Notes: generated by a model not told the origin, from the sequence alone. A DNA stretch of 64,000 nt from an uncultured Eubacteriales bacterium (GCA_934402395.1 CAKRTQ010000007.1:1-64000); one strand, 5' to 3'; positions 48,521-57,832 are shown, numbered from the stretch's first letter. A program made the numbers and translations.

Positions 48521-50512
48521 ATGAAGAATCTTCTCAAGTTCAGTCTTTCGCCGGATGCCTCGCGCATTGTCTGGAGCGCGGACGGCACGCCTCTCGCCGG
48601 CACCGAGGGCGGCGATTTCTGGCGCATCATGGCGGACGACGGCTACTATATCGAAATGATCGTGCATTCCGCCGAGCAGCGGGGCACCGTAACGGTGGAC
48701 GGCTGCCGCACGACCGTTGTTTACGACGGGCTTGTGACCGACTTCGGCAGAAAGCTTGACGTAAAGCTCACGCTTACCATTACAGACTCCGGCGAGGGAT
48801 ACACCTTTGACGCCTGCGTTGAAAACCGCGGTGACGCCCGTATAAACGAGCTTGAATACCCCTACATCGACCTTAACCGTCTCGTCGGCGAACGCGCGGA
48901 CGATATTCTCTACCGCCCCGCAGGCATGGGCGAGCGCATAAAAAATCCGTGGCGCGCGCTCGGAACGGCTCATACCGAATACATGAGCTCGGATTACAAC
49001 GAGATCAAATCCACCATAGTCTACCCGCGCCCCGGCACTATGACCTGGCTCGGCATACAGTCGGACAAATACTTCCTTTACATAGGCCGGCACGATGAGC
49101 GCACCCGCGCCTGCTGCCTTCTCAACGCCATTCAGCCGCGTGAGTCAAAAACACCGCGGCTCGTGTCGTCTATCTGTCACTATCCCTTTGCCCGCAAGGG
49201 CGAAGCCATCTGCACGCCGCCCGTTGTCGTTACCATGTCTGAGGGCGACTGGCGCATCGGCTCCGACATTTACGGCGCGTTTGCTCATTCCACTTACTTC
49301 AAGCCGGTCGAACCGCGCAGCTGGGTAAAGGGAATGACCGGCTGGCAGCGCATCATCCTGCGGCACCAGTTCGGCGAGATCTTCTGGAAGTACGAGGACC
49401 TGCCCCGCCTCTATCTTGAAGGCAAAAAATACGGTCTTGACACTCTGCTCGTGTTCGGCTGGTGGCGCGGCCGCTTCGACAACGGCTACCCGCACTATGA
49501 GATCGACCCCGAACTCGGCGGCGAGGAGGGACTCAAGGCGGCGATCGCAGAGGTGCAGCGTCTCGGCGGTCACGTCATACTCTACAATAACGGCATTCTC
49601 ATCGACAAAAACACCGATTTCTACCGCGAGCATCACAAGGAAGCCGCGCGCATCGACATCGACGGCAACGAATATGAGGATCACTACAAATTTGAAAACA
49701 ACGGCACGGTGCTGCGCAACTACGGCTACAAATCCTTTGTTGACTCCTGCCAGGCGACAAAGATATGGCATGACAAGCTGATAGAAAACGGTTATTTTAA
49801 GCTGAAATTCAACCCCGACAGCATTTTCTACGATCAGATCGGCGGACGCTCCAAGCTCTGCTTCAACCCCGAACACGAGCACGGCTACCGCCCCGACGAC
49901 GAAATGGTATACCGCCGCCGCAATATGCGCGATGTGCGCGCCATTCTGGGACCCGATCAGGCTGTCGGCACCGAGTGCGTGAACGATTCCCTCATCTGCG
50001 AGGTCGATTACACGCACGGTTGCGACCGCGGCGCGGGCTACCGCTCCACGCTCGCGGGGAACGTACAGACTCTCTTCCCCGAAATGTACCGCCGCACCTT
50101 CCCCGAACCGATCATCTCCAACCGCTGGATACACGACTGCCGCCGCGGCTGGAAGGACGACCTCAACCATGCCTTTATTTACGGAATGCGCTTTGACGTC
50201 GCCATCTGGCGCTGCCGCAAGATCGGCATAGCCGGGCTCCCCGAATACGGCGAGCACCTCAAGAAGATCCTTGACCTCAAAGCGGAGTACAGCCGCTTCT
50301 TCTACGACTGGGACAATGCCCGCTTTGTGTGCGACACAGATCTCGCACTGCCGGAGGGCATCCACTGCTGCGAGTACAAGAACGGGACCGAGCATCTCTT
50401 TGCCATGCGCAGTGACGCAGCCGAGACGCTGACCTTCGACATTCTCGGCAGGTCGGTCACTCTTGCGCCGCAGGATGTCGCCTGCGAGGTATTTGATCTC
50501 AACGATCGGTGA
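48521..50512 (+). CDS. DUF6259-like glycoside-hydrolase-type TIM-barrel protein
   Basis: 663 residues, no signal peptide, so probably cytosolic. Residues ~1-250 look like a beta-sandwich (WRIMADDGYYIEMIVHSAEQ, YTFDACVENRGDARINELEY). Residues ~290-590 look like a TIM barrel: YGLDTLLVFGWWRGRFDNGYP, GHVILYNNGILIDKNT, NPDSIFYDQIGGR (a possible nucleophile/acid region), and RAILGPDQAVGTECVNDS. A short beta domain ends the protein. This matches what I know of DUF6259 proteins, thought to act on glycans; the reaction is unknown. Start ATG 48521 behind AAAGGAGATAG; an extended -10 (TGCTAATAT) lies just upstream at about 48472-48480. Confidence 0.75.
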   Translation: MKNLLKFSLSPDASRIVWSADGTPLAGTEGGDFWRIMADDGYYIEMIVHSAEQRGTVTVDGCRTTVVYDGLVTDFGRKLDVKLTLTITDSGEGYTFDACVENRGDARINELEYPYIDLNRLVGERADDILYRPAGMGERIKNPWRALGTAHTEYMSSDYNEIKSTIVYPRPGTMTWLGIQSDKYFLYIGRHDERTRACCLLNAIQPRESKTPRLVSSICHYPFARKGEAICTPPVVVTMSEGDWRIGSDIYGAFAHSTYFKPVEPRSWVKGMTGWQRIILRHQFGEIFWKYEDLPRLYLEGKKYGLDTLLVFGWWRGRFDNGYPHYEIDPELGGEEGLKAAIAEVQRLGGHVILYNNGILIDKNTDFYREHHKEAARIDIDGNEYEDHYKFENNGTVLRNYGYKSFVDSCQATKIWHDKLIENGYFKLKFNPDSIFYDQIGGRSKLCFNPEHEHGYRPDDEMVYRRRNMRDVRAILGPDQAVGTECVNDSLICEVDYTHGCDRGAGYRSTLAGNVQTLFPEMYRRTFPEPIISNRWIHDCRRGWKDDLNHAFIYGMRFDVAIWRCRKIGIAGLPEYGEHLKKILDLKAEYSRFFYDWDNARFVCDTDLALPEGIHCCEYKNGTEHLFAMRSDAAETLTFDILGRSVTLAPQDVACEVFDLNDR

Positions 50513-50542
50513 TCGTTTTAATCCCCGACCGGGGTACCATCG

Positions 50543-50574
50543 CCCGGCTGCCGCGTTTTTACGCGGCAGCCGGG
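50543..50574 (+). terminator. terminator after the DUF6259-like gene
   Basis: 13-bp perfect stem CCCGGCTGCCGCG / CGCGGCAGCCGGG, loop TTTTTA, followed by TTTTGCATTTTT. Confidence 0.9.
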
Positions 50575-50638
50575 TTTTGCATTTTTCCGGCTGATGCAAG
50601 CCGGGATTTTAAATTATTCATTTTTTTCGATCCGGGTC

Positions 50639-50720
50639 TTGACGGTGACGAGATAAAAAGGTATAATAATAAGTGTAAAATAAGACGACCGCGCGGTGTT
50701 TCGCCGTGCGCGGTCAATTT
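50639..50720 (+). promoter_or_regulatory. glyA promoter and leader hairpin
   Basis: TTGACG (50639-50644), 17-bp spacer, TATAAT (50662-50667). The short leader holds a strong hairpin, GACCGCGCGG / CCGTGCGCGGTC (about 50686-50715), followed by AATTTTCCC, just before the ribosome binding site. It may be a stability or attenuation element; I see no glycine, THF or SAM riboswitch signature. Confidence 0.7.
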
Positions 50721-50740
50721 TCCCGAAAGCAGGTGTTCCT

Positions 50741-51979
50741 ATGTTTTTTGAAAAACTTTCCGCATTCGACCCCGAGGTCGGTGCGGCGTGCGCAAGGGAG
50801 CTTTCCCGCCAGCGTCGCAACATTGAGCTTATAGCATCCGAAAATATCGTCTCCGAGGCGGTCCTTCTTGCCGCAGGCGGAGTGCTTACAAACAAATACG
50901 CCGAGGGCTACCCCGGGCACCGCTACTACGGCGGATGCGCCTATGTTGACGAGGTCGAGGAGCTGGCGCGCGAGCGCGCCTGCCGTCTTTTCGGCGCGGA
51001 GCACGCCAACGTACAGCCGCACAGCGGCGCGTCGGCGAATTTTGCTGTGTTTTTTGCCCTTCTTGAGCCGGGCGACACGGTGCTTTCAATGAGTCTTGCC
51101 GCAGGCGGTCATCTCTCACACGGAATGAAACTGAATGTTTCGGGGAAATATTTCAACATAGTCCACTACGGAGTGGATCCCGTTACCGAGATGATCGACT
51201 ACGATGAGGTGCGCCGTGCAGCACTCGAATGCCATCCCAAAATGATAATCGCGGGCGCGAGTGCCTATCCGCGCGTGATAGACTTTGCCCGTTTCCGCAA
51301 GATCGCCGACGAGGTCGGCGCTTATCTGATGGTCGACATGGCTCACATTGCAGGGCTTGTCGCGGCGGGACTTCATCCCAGCCCCGTTCCGTTTGCCGAT
51401 GTGGTTACGACCACAACTCACAAGACCCTGCGCGGACCGCGCGGCGGGCTGATACTTTGCCGCGAGGAGCTTGCAAAGAGCATTGACAAAGCCATATTCC
51501 CCGGCACGCAGGGCGGTCCGCTCATGCACATAATCGCGGCAAAGGCAGTCGCTCTCGGCGAGGCGCTGATGCCGGAATTCACAGTTTACCAAAACAACAT
51601 AGTAAAGAACGCCCGTGCGCTTGCCGGGGGGCTGACCGCGCGCGGCATACGCCTCATCTCGGGCGGGACCGACAATCACCTCATGCTGCTCGACCTTCGC
51701 GGCACGCCCGTTACCGGCAAGGAACTGGAAACACGGCTCGATGAGGTCTGCATCACTGCAAACAAGAATGCCGTACCGAACGACCCGCAGAAGCCGATGA
51801 TAACCTCGGGGCTCAGAGTCGGCACTCCCGCCGTTACCACACGCGGCTTCGGCATTTCCGAAATGGACGAGATCGCGGGCTTTATCGCCGATGCGGTGTT
51901 TGATTTCGAGGCGAACCGCGAGCGCATCGCCGCCCGTGTGCGCGAGCTGACAGACAAATTCCCGATCTATAAAGACTGA
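50741..51979 (+). CDS. glyA: serine hydroxymethyltransferase
   Basis: 412 residues from the ATG at 50741 (AGCAGGTG upstream); a longer frame from 50696 lacks a site. Fold type I PLP enzyme that interconverts serine and glycine with tetrahydrofolate. Seen: RNIELIASENIVSEAVL, NKYAEGYPGHRYYGGCAYVDEVE (substrate loop), NVQPHSGASANFAVF, and the PLP lysine Lys228 in VVTTTTHKTLRGPRGG. The C-terminal domain has SGLRVGTPAVTTRGFG. Normal length; monocistronic between two terminators. Confidence 0.97.
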   Translation: MFFEKLSAFDPEVGAACARELSRQRRNIELIASENIVSEAVLLAAGGVLTNKYAEGYPGHRYYGGCAYVDEVEELARERACRLFGAEHANVQPHSGASANFAVFFALLEPGDTVLSMSLAAGGHLSHGMKLNVSGKYFNIVHYGVDPVTEMIDYDEVRRAALECHPKMIIAGASAYPRVIDFARFRKIADEVGAYLMVDMAHIAGLVAAGLHPSPVPFADVVTTTTHKTLRGPRGGLILCREELAKSIDKAIFPGTQGGPLMHIIAAKAVALGEALMPEFTVYQNNIVKNARALAGGLTARGIRLISGGTDNHLMLLDLRGTPVTGKELETRLDEVCITANKNAVPNDPQKPMITSGLRVGTPAVTTRGFGISEMDEIAGFIADAVFDFEANRERIAARVRELTDKFPIYKD

Positions 51980-51984
51980 CCGAA

Positions 51985-52030
51985 ACGGGCTGTCAGAAAC
52001 TCATTTTGAGTTTCTGACAGCCCGTTTTTT
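51985..52030. terminator. terminator hairpin, related family copy d
   Basis: Stem ACGGGCTGTCAGAAACTC / GAGTTTCTGACAGCCCGT, loop ATTTT, followed by TTTTT. The inner and outer arms differ from other copies but pair perfectly. It lies 6 bp after the glyA stop, with a convergent gene beyond. Confidence 0.9.
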
Positions 52031-52055
52031 AATAGTCGGACATTATCGTCCGGTG

Positions 52056-53741
52056 TTATTCGGTCACCATACCGTCAGTGCAGTAAACAAGTGTTTTTTT
52101 CGTCCGCAGCCACGAGCCGAACATATCCTTTTTGGATATGGCGCCCCACTCTGCTTTGGTACCGCCGAAGCTGATGCGCAGATCCTCATGGCATCCTGCC
52201 AAAGCCCCGACATTTATCCGCGAGACGGTGCCTGGAACGGTAATATTTCCGAGCTTTTTGCAGTTTTTAAATGCGCTCTCGCCTATCTCCGTGACACCTT
52301 CCGGTACAACAAGACTTTCAAGTTCCGAGCAGTTAAAAAACATCTCTCTGCCGATCTCTTTGATGCCATCGGGAAGCCTGACGTTTTTCAGGCTCCGGCA
52401 TTCCGCAAAAGCAGTTACGCCTATTTCGGTCGTGCCTTTTCCGAACACGGCGGTCTCAAGAGCCGTGCATCCCCCAAATGCGCTGTTCCCCACACCGGCA
52501 ACACTGCCCGGAATATCGACCGACACAAGCCAGGTACAACCGCTGAATGCACCGACCTCTATCGTTTTGAGCCCATCCGGGAAAATGACCTCCTCAAGAC
52601 CGGTGCAGCCTGCAAATGCTCCCTCGCCTATTCCGATGAGTCCGGCAGGAAGCTTCAGCTTCACGATGGCGGTGCAGTTTCCGAATGCACCTAAAGCTAT
52701 GCTCTCAATACCGTCGGAGAATGAAATATCCGTAAGCTTCGTGCATTGAAAGAAAGCCGAGTTTCCTATGCTTTTCAAGCCCTTGCCGAAGGTAACGCTT
52801 TCAAGCTCAGTGCAGAAACAGAAAGCACCCTCGCCTATCGAGGTAACGCTGTCCGGTATCGAAATGCTCTCCAGACCGCTGCAACCGGAAAACGCACCGT
52901 TGCCTATCTCAACGATACCGTTTGAAATATTTATGGCGGCAAACCCGCCGCAGTCCTCGAACGCCCCCGCGCCTATGTGCGTTACGCCTTTCGGGATATT
53001 TATTCCGGCAAGCTTCGTGCAGCCGGAAAACGCACCGCCCTCTATTCTTGTAATGCTGTCGGGAAGCATGATTCTCACGGCGGAACAATATCTGAACGCC
53101 CTCTCCCCTATGGCGGTAACGGGCTTACCGTTTCGGGCAGACGGGATAACAATCTCGGTATCCTTGCAGCTTCCCACACCGATCACGGTATACCCCGCGG
53201 AATCGGCATTGAGCTTGTATTCAAGCCCCTCGCTTATCATGTATACGCCGCCGCAGTTTTTGCACACACCGTCAACGTATTCGTGCGCCTTTATCGGGTC
53301 GGTCCTCTGCTTTTGCAAAAGCTCGCCGCAGTCGCGGCAATGCGAACCGTCAGTGATCCCGTTTTCGGTGCAGGTGGCTTTCCTGCCCGGATCGACCACC
53401 GCGCTGTGACCCTTTGCGGGTATGACCTCGCTCTTTTGCAAAAGCTCGCCGCAGACCGTACAGCGTGAATCCCCGGTAGCCCCGTCCTGTGTACATGTCG
53501 GCTGCACGATCCGGTCGTATGCCGGGGTATGCCCGAGGGCGGGAACGGACTCACCCTCCTCAATGATCTTGCCGCAATCAGCGCAGTATTTGCCTGCTCC
53601 CGCTCCCGTTTCGGTGCAGGTCGGCGGCTTCGGAAGAGACACTGCAACATTTTTATGCCCGCACTCACCGCCGCGGCAGGCACAGCACGCAGCTATAACA
53701 AAAGCGCAGACGATCGATATTTTTACGATCTTTCTTTTCAT
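52056..53741 (-). CDS. BspA-type leucine-rich-repeat lipoprotein
   Basis: 561 residues. Signal peptide with a Cys-rich lipobox region (FVIAACCAC). Residues ~25-170 hold three or four copies of a ~40-residue CxxCG module (CTETGAGAGKYCADCGKII, CTQDGATGDSRCTVCGELL, CTENGITDGSHCRDCGELL, CKNCGG), the same kind found in the two giant proteins at 10374 and 14243. From ~195 on come about fourteen BspA/LRR_5 repeats (AFRYCSAVRIMLPDSITRIEGGAF style, ~23 residues). It should be displayed on the surface; LRR_5 proteins often bind host or microbial partners (known for BspA, inferred here). Confidence 0.92.
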   Translation of the reverse strand: MKRKIVKISIVCAFVIAACCACRGGECGHKNVAVSLPKPPTCTETGAGAGKYCADCGKIIEEGESVPALGHTPAYDRIVQPTCTQDGATGDSRCTVCGELLQKSEVIPAKGHSAVVDPGRKATCTENGITDGSHCRDCGELLQKQRTDPIKAHEYVDGVCKNCGGVYMISEGLEYKLNADSAGYTVIGVGSCKDTEIVIPSARNGKPVTAIGERAFRYCSAVRIMLPDSITRIEGGAFSGCTKLAGINIPKGVTHIGAGAFEDCGGFAAINISNGIVEIGNGAFSGCSGLESISIPDSVTSIGEGAFCFCTELESVTFGKGLKSIGNSAFFQCTKLTDISFSDGIESIALGAFGNCTAIVKLKLPAGLIGIGEGAFAGCTGLEEVIFPDGLKTIEVGAFSGCTWLVSVDIPGSVAGVGNSAFGGCTALETAVFGKGTTEIGVTAFAECRSLKNVRLPDGIKEIGREMFFNCSELESLVVPEGVTEIGESAFKNCKKLGNITVPGTVSRINVGALAGCHEDLRISFGGTKAEWGAISKKDMFGSWLRTKKTLVYCTDGMVTE

Positions 53742-53866
53742 TTTCGGTCCCCCTTCGTTTTTATATCCGTGCGGATATCGTCTTTGACATTATTATAGCA
53801 TACACGGAATATGACGTCAACATATTAACAACAGATACATGAAAAAAGCAATATCATAGATATACA

Positions 53867-53917
53867 AGGGGCTGTTAAAAACCTCAAATGAGTTTTTTAA
53901 CAGCCCCTGTTTTTTAT
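53867..53917. terminator. terminator hairpin, GTTAAAAAACTC family, copy e
   Basis: Stem AGGGGCTGTTAAAAACCTC / GAGTTTTTTAACAGCCCCT (one mismatch), loop AAAT, followed by GTTTTTT on the plus strand and preceded on the other strand by an A-run. It lies just past the pfkA stop. Confidence 0.85.
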
Positions 53918-53930
53918 CCGGTTTACCGTT

Positions 53931-55007
53931 TTATCTGCAAAGACCGAGAGAAATATCGTAAAGTCTCTTTATGTCTGCCTCGCGCTTGGCGCATATCGCC
54001 TTCATAGCGTCGATCTCGGCAGTGCTGAAACCGTCAAGCTGACCTTCCTTGAGCTTCTTTTTGTACATCTTATCGGTAGTGAGCGCAAAGCGGATGTCTG
54101 TGCTCACTATTTTGCCGTCTATCTCGGCAACGATCGCGTCGCTCTTGCCTTCAAGCAGCAGATCGACCGCAAAAACGCCCATCTCGGTGGCGGTCAGGCG
54201 GTCGCGAAGCGTGGGATTGCCTCCGCGCACGATGTGGGCAAGACGTGCGAATTTGGTCTCAACGCCTGTCTCCGCGCCGATCTTCTTGGCAAGGACCTCG
54301 CTGTAAGGCTTGCCCTCAGCGGTAAACACGCCCTCGGAAACGATAACGAGCATGCCCCTCTTGCCGTCCGCCTTTGCCGCCTTTATGCGGGCAATGGCAG
54401 CTTCCTCATCAAAGGGGACCTCGGGAATGGCAATAGCCACAGCCCCCGATGCGATGCCGGTCTTGAGAGCGATCTCGCCGCAGTCGCGTCCCATCACCTC
54501 GACCACATTGCATCTTGCGTGAGACTCGCAGGTGTCGCGCAGGCGGTCAACGCACTCAAGCACCGTGTTCATGGCGGTGTCAAAGCCAACGGTATAATCG
54601 GTGGCGGTGATGTCATTGTCGATAGATCCGGTCACGCCGATGGTGGGTATGCCGCGTATGGAAAGGTCGGTCGCACCGCGGAAGGTCCCATCGCCGCCGA
54701 TGGCAACGATGGCGTCGATATTGTTGCGGCGACAGGTCTCGATAGCCTTCTGCATGCCTTCTTCGGTCTTGAATTCGGGGCAGCGGTCGGAATATATGAT
54801 GGTTCCGCCCATATATGAAATGTTGGACACGCGGCGTGCGGTGAGGTCGATCATATTGTCGGCAATAAGTCCGCTGTAGCCGCCGAGAATGCCCTTTACC
54901 TCGATACCGTGCTGAAGAGCGCGGCGGGTGATAGCTCTGATAGCAGCGTTCATTCCGGGCGCGTCGCCGCCGGATGTAAGAACGCCTATTTTATTGAATT
55001 TAGCCAT
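53931..55007 (-). CDS. pfkA: 6-phosphofructokinase
   Basis: 358 residues. N-terminal GVLTSGGDAPGMNAAIRA, catalytic loop TGSIDNDI, AIGGDGTFRGA, MGRDCGEIAL and GVETKFARLAHIVRGGNPTLRDR. The Gly after GGD (GGDG) and the Gly of the TGSIDNDI loop (not Lys) are the ATP-dependent-type residues, so it should make fructose-1,6-bisphosphate with ATP, not PPi. TGSIDND for the usual PGTIDND is a small variant. It is a key glycolytic step feeding the fermentation enzymes above. RBS GGAGACTTGAAAAA before ATG 55007. Confidence 0.96.
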   Translation of the reverse strand: MAKFNKIGVLTSGGDAPGMNAAIRAITRRALQHGIEVKGILGGYSGLIADNMIDLTARRVSNISYMGGTIIYSDRCPEFKTEEGMQKAIETCRRNNIDAIVAIGGDGTFRGATDLSIRGIPTIGVTGSIDNDITATDYTVGFDTAMNTVLECVDRLRDTCESHARCNVVEVMGRDCGEIALKTGIASGAVAIAIPEVPFDEEAAIARIKAAKADGKRGMLVIVSEGVFTAEGKPYSEVLAKKIGAETGVETKFARLAHIVRGGNPTLRDRLTATEMGVFAVDLLLEGKSDAIVAEIDGKIVSTDIRFALTTDKMYKKKLKEGQLDGFSTAEIDAMKAICAKREADIKRLYDISLGLCR

Positions 55008-55166
55008 TTTTTCAAGTCTCCTGTGCTGAATACTTTTACCCTGAAGCCGCCGGTGGCGGCATTCGGCTTTTTTCCGATATATTGTATAATATTATTGACA
55101 GAAAATCAATACCGCACGCGTAAAAAAAGCGCGAAAAAAGGCGAAAACCTTAAAAATCATGCTTTT

Positions 55167-56441
55167 TCAGTCCGCATCGGTTGCGGGAACGGTAAGTCCA
55201 AGTCCCATTGCCTGCGTAGCGGCGCTGTACCTGATGTACTCGCGCGAGCGCAACGGCGACATTGAGAGCCGCTTCACCTTTTCGCCTTCAGCCGTGGAAA
55301 TAGCCACATAAACTGTTCCGACAGGCTCCTTTTCGGTCCCGCCGCCCGGACCCGCATAGCCCGTCGTGGCAAGTCCTATATCCGCGCCGAGGGCAAGCCG
55401 AACGCCGCGCGCCATCTCTGCGGCGGTCTCCGCCGAGACCGCCGTGTGCGCTTCAAGCGTTTCCGCGCGCACACCGAGCAGCTTCATTTTTGCCTCGTTG
55501 CAATATGTTACACAGCCGCCGAGAAAAACATCCGAACAGCCGGGAATGTCGGTAAGACGCTTGGCTACCAGCCCGCCGGTGCAGGACTCGGCGACAGCAA
55601 GCGTTTTCCCCGCCGCGCGCAGCTCGGTGAGCAGCGCGTTTTCCGCCGAACCGACATCGACCCCGTAAATAAACTGCCCAACCTCGGTCGCGCGTATTCG
55701 TTTTATCGCCTCGCGGCACATGGAATCCGCCTCATCGTGAGACGCCGCGCGGGCACTCACGCGAACGCGCACCTCGCCCTCCTTGCAGTACGGCGCAACG
55801 GTGGGATTTTCCCATTCCGCCATCATCGGGCGCAGATGCTCCTCTACCGTGGACTCGCCCATGCCGAGGATATGAACATTGCGGCTGACTATCACAGCCC
55901 CCGAACGGCGGCAGAGATACGGATGCACCCGCTCGCGCCAGAGCGTTGCCATCTCTATCGGCACGCCCGGCAGAAGGATAGCTGTCTTGCCGCTTTTTTT
56001 ATCCTCGACAGCCATCGCGGGCGCGGTCCCCCAGTCGTTTTCAAATATGACCGCCCCCTCCGGGATCATTGCCTGCTTCACATTGTTTTCGGGCATTTCA
56101 CGTCCCGTGTCGGCAAAATAACGGCGTATTTTGTCAAGCGTGTGGTTGTCAAGATGCATCGGAAGTCCGAAATACTTTGCGACCGTCTCCTTTGTAAGAT
56201 CATCGCAGGTCGGACCCAACCCGCCGCTCATGAACACGGCATCGGCATGGCGGAAAGCGGCGTCGAGCGCATCGCAAAGACGCTCGGGGTTATCCCCCAC
56301 CACCGCCTGGCGGTAGACCGGTATCCCCATTTCGGCAAGCCGCTGCGACATGAACGCCGCATTGGTGTTTACGATATCACCGAGCAAAAGCTCGGTTCCC
56401 ACGCAAAGTATTTCCGCACTTTTTATTTCGGTTTCAAACAT
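55167..56441 (-). CDS. cinA: CinA-family protein (NMN amidase / ADP-ribose pyrophosphatase type)
   Basis: 424 residues from the ATG at 56441 behind GGAGGGG. Residues ~5-170 are the MoCF-like/COG1058 domain (AEILCVGTELLLGDIVNTNA, FMSGGLGPTCDDLTKE, LLPGVPIEM). Residues ~260-415 are the CinA C-terminal amidase domain (KTLAVAESCTGGLVAKRLTDIPG, the SCTGG Ser motif, ATTGYAGPGGGT). CinA recycles pyridine nucleotide products and is linked to competence in some Firmicutes. It has a ~230-nt leader with a 26-bp palindrome. Longer frames upstream have no site. Confidence 0.95.
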   Translation of the reverse strand: MFETEIKSAEILCVGTELLLGDIVNTNAAFMSQRLAEMGIPVYRQAVVGDNPERLCDALDAAFRHADAVFMSGGLGPTCDDLTKETVAKYFGLPMHLDNHTLDKIRRYFADTGREMPENNVKQAMIPEGAVIFENDWGTAPAMAVEDKKSGKTAILLPGVPIEMATLWRERVHPYLCRRSGAVIVSRNVHILGMGESTVEEHLRPMMAEWENPTVAPYCKEGEVRVRVSARAASHDEADSMCREAIKRIRATEVGQFIYGVDVGSAENALLTELRAAGKTLAVAESCTGGLVAKRLTDIPGCSDVFLGGCVTYCNEAKMKLLGVRAETLEAHTAVSAETAAEMARGVRLALGADIGLATTGYAGPGGGTEKEPVGTVYVAISTAEGEKVKRLSMSPLRSREYIRYSAATQAMGLGLTVPATDAD

Positions 56442-56783
56442 TTTTATCCCCTCCGCAGCCGGCATATGCGGGCAAACGTCCCACGCCCGTCTTTTCAAAA
56501 GCACCGGACATATGACAGCCGTGCAATGAACCGCTTCACCGCTGTCTGATCCTGTATGACGATCTCTTATTTTACAGATATATCCATCTAACATATTACA
56601 CTTATGTAATATGTTCCAATATGATCATCTTGCAACTGTCGCAATCTGTCACCCGTGCATCCGGCATATTTCAACATAATTATATCACCGGGCAGGCAAT
56701 TTGTAAACCGTGTCGGGCAATATTTATTGACTTTTGCGCGCCTGTGTGCTAATATATTACTACATGATCGGGAGGGCACAAAA
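56442..56783. other. divergent control region between cinA and the radical SAM gene
   Basis: It holds three things: the cinA promoter on the minus strand (TTTACA 56702-56707, 17-bp spacer, TATAAT 56679-56684); the radical SAM promoter on the plus strand (TTGACT 56727-56732, 17-bp spacer, TAATAT 56750-56755); and a palindrome AACATATTAC-ACTTAT-GTAATATGTT (56590-56615) in the cinA leader. No gene is seen in it. Confidence 0.75.
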
Positions 56784-57746
56784 ATGTCGGTTTGCAGCAT
56801 ATGTCCGCGAAAATGCGGAGTTGACCGCAGCACATCGCGCGGTTTTTGCGGAGTGGGCAACAAAATGCTCATATCGCGCGTGATGCGTCATACGTTTGAA
56901 GAGCCTTGCATTTCGGGTCCGCACGGCGCGGGCGCGATATTTTTTACCGGCTGCAACCTCGGCTGTATCTTTTGCCAGAACGCGTCGATAAGCCGCCCCG
57001 CGCCTGGCAATGAGCCGGGGGACGCAGTGTCGCCCGAGGAGCTTGCCGACATAATGCTCGGGATCCAGGCTGCGGGGCTTTCAACAGTCGATCTCGTAAC
57101 GCCCACACACTTCACTCCTCAGGTCGCCGCCGCGCTCCGTATTGCGCGCGAACGCGGACTTGCTCTGCCTGTGGTCTGGAACAGCGGCGGGTATGAGTCG
57201 GTTGAGACACTGACGGAAGTCGCCGGGCTGATCGACGTCTATATGCCCGATCTCAAATATTTTTCGCCGGAGCTATCCGAAAAGTACTCGGCGGCAGCCG
57301 ATTATGCCGACCGCGCCGCCGAATGCATTGCATTTATGTACCGCACCCTCGGTGAGGCGCGGATCGAAGACGGCGTGATGCGGCGCGGCGTGCTTGTGCG
57401 TCACCTTGTGCTTCCGGGCTGCCGCCGCGACTCGCTTGACGTGCTGCGCAGGCTGGCAGATATCGTTCCGCCTTCGGGAATAAAAATCAGCCTGATGAGC
57501 CAGTACTCGCCGGAATTTTACCGCGGACCGGATAAAGCTCTTTGCCGCCGCGTGACATCGTTCGAATACGACTCGGTAGTTGCGGAGGCAGACAGCCTCG
57601 GCTTTGACGGATATATGCAGGCGCGCACCTCATCGGGTACAAAGTACACGCCCGACTTCGGCAGGCATCTGACCATCGACGCGGACTGTAAATGCAGCCG
57701 GCAGACAGTTTCCGACGCAACACGCAGCGAGCGGAATATAAAATAA
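56784..57746 (+). CDS. PflA-like radical SAM protein (COG1313 type)
   Basis: 320 residues, start ATG 56784 behind GGGAGGG. An N-terminal Cys cluster (C4, C7, C11, C22: CSICPRKCGVD...GFCGVG) precedes the radical SAM motif C57-x3-C61-x2-C64 (FTGCNLGCIFCQN). Then come VVWNSGGYES, DVYMPDLKYFSPE, HLVLPGCRRDSLDVL and ISLMSQYSPEF, all typical of the COG1313 group related to PFL-activating enzymes. The target is unknown; AmmeMemo-type relatives occur. A C-terminal ~25-residue tail is likely disordered. Confidence 0.88.
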   Translation: MSVCSICPRKCGVDRSTSRGFCGVGNKMLISRVMRHTFEEPCISGPHGAGAIFFTGCNLGCIFCQNASISRPAPGNEPGDAVSPEELADIMLGIQAAGLSTVDLVTPTHFTPQVAAALRIARERGLALPVVWNSGGYESVETLTEVAGLIDVYMPDLKYFSPELSEKYSAAADYADRAAECIAFMYRTLGEARIEDGVMRRGVLVRHLVLPGCRRDSLDVLRRLADIVPPSGIKISLMSQYSPEFYRGPDKALCRRVTSFEYDSVVAEADSLGFDGYMQARTSSGTKYTPDFGRHLTIDADCKCSRQTVSDATRSERNIK

Positions 57747-57832
57747 CGGCCAGAAACGCGGTATTAACCGCCCGGAGAATCGGACATTGACAACCGAACA
57801 CCGCCCATCATCGTTTTTGTAGTATATGGAAC

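Noticed and set aside
49145..50599. 484-codon minus-strand frame opposite the DUF6259-like gene
   Set aside because: Antisense shadow in GC-rich DNA; it reads through the strong terminator at 50543-50574 and shows no family motif.
50668..50740. Possible glycine or THF riboswitch before glyA
   Set aside because: The leader is only ~70 nt with a single hairpin and lacks the conserved cores of these riboswitches.
55446..56549. 367-codon plus-strand frame opposite cinA
   Set aside because: The CinA domains on the other strand are unmistakable; this frame is basic, His/Arg-rich and has no start site.
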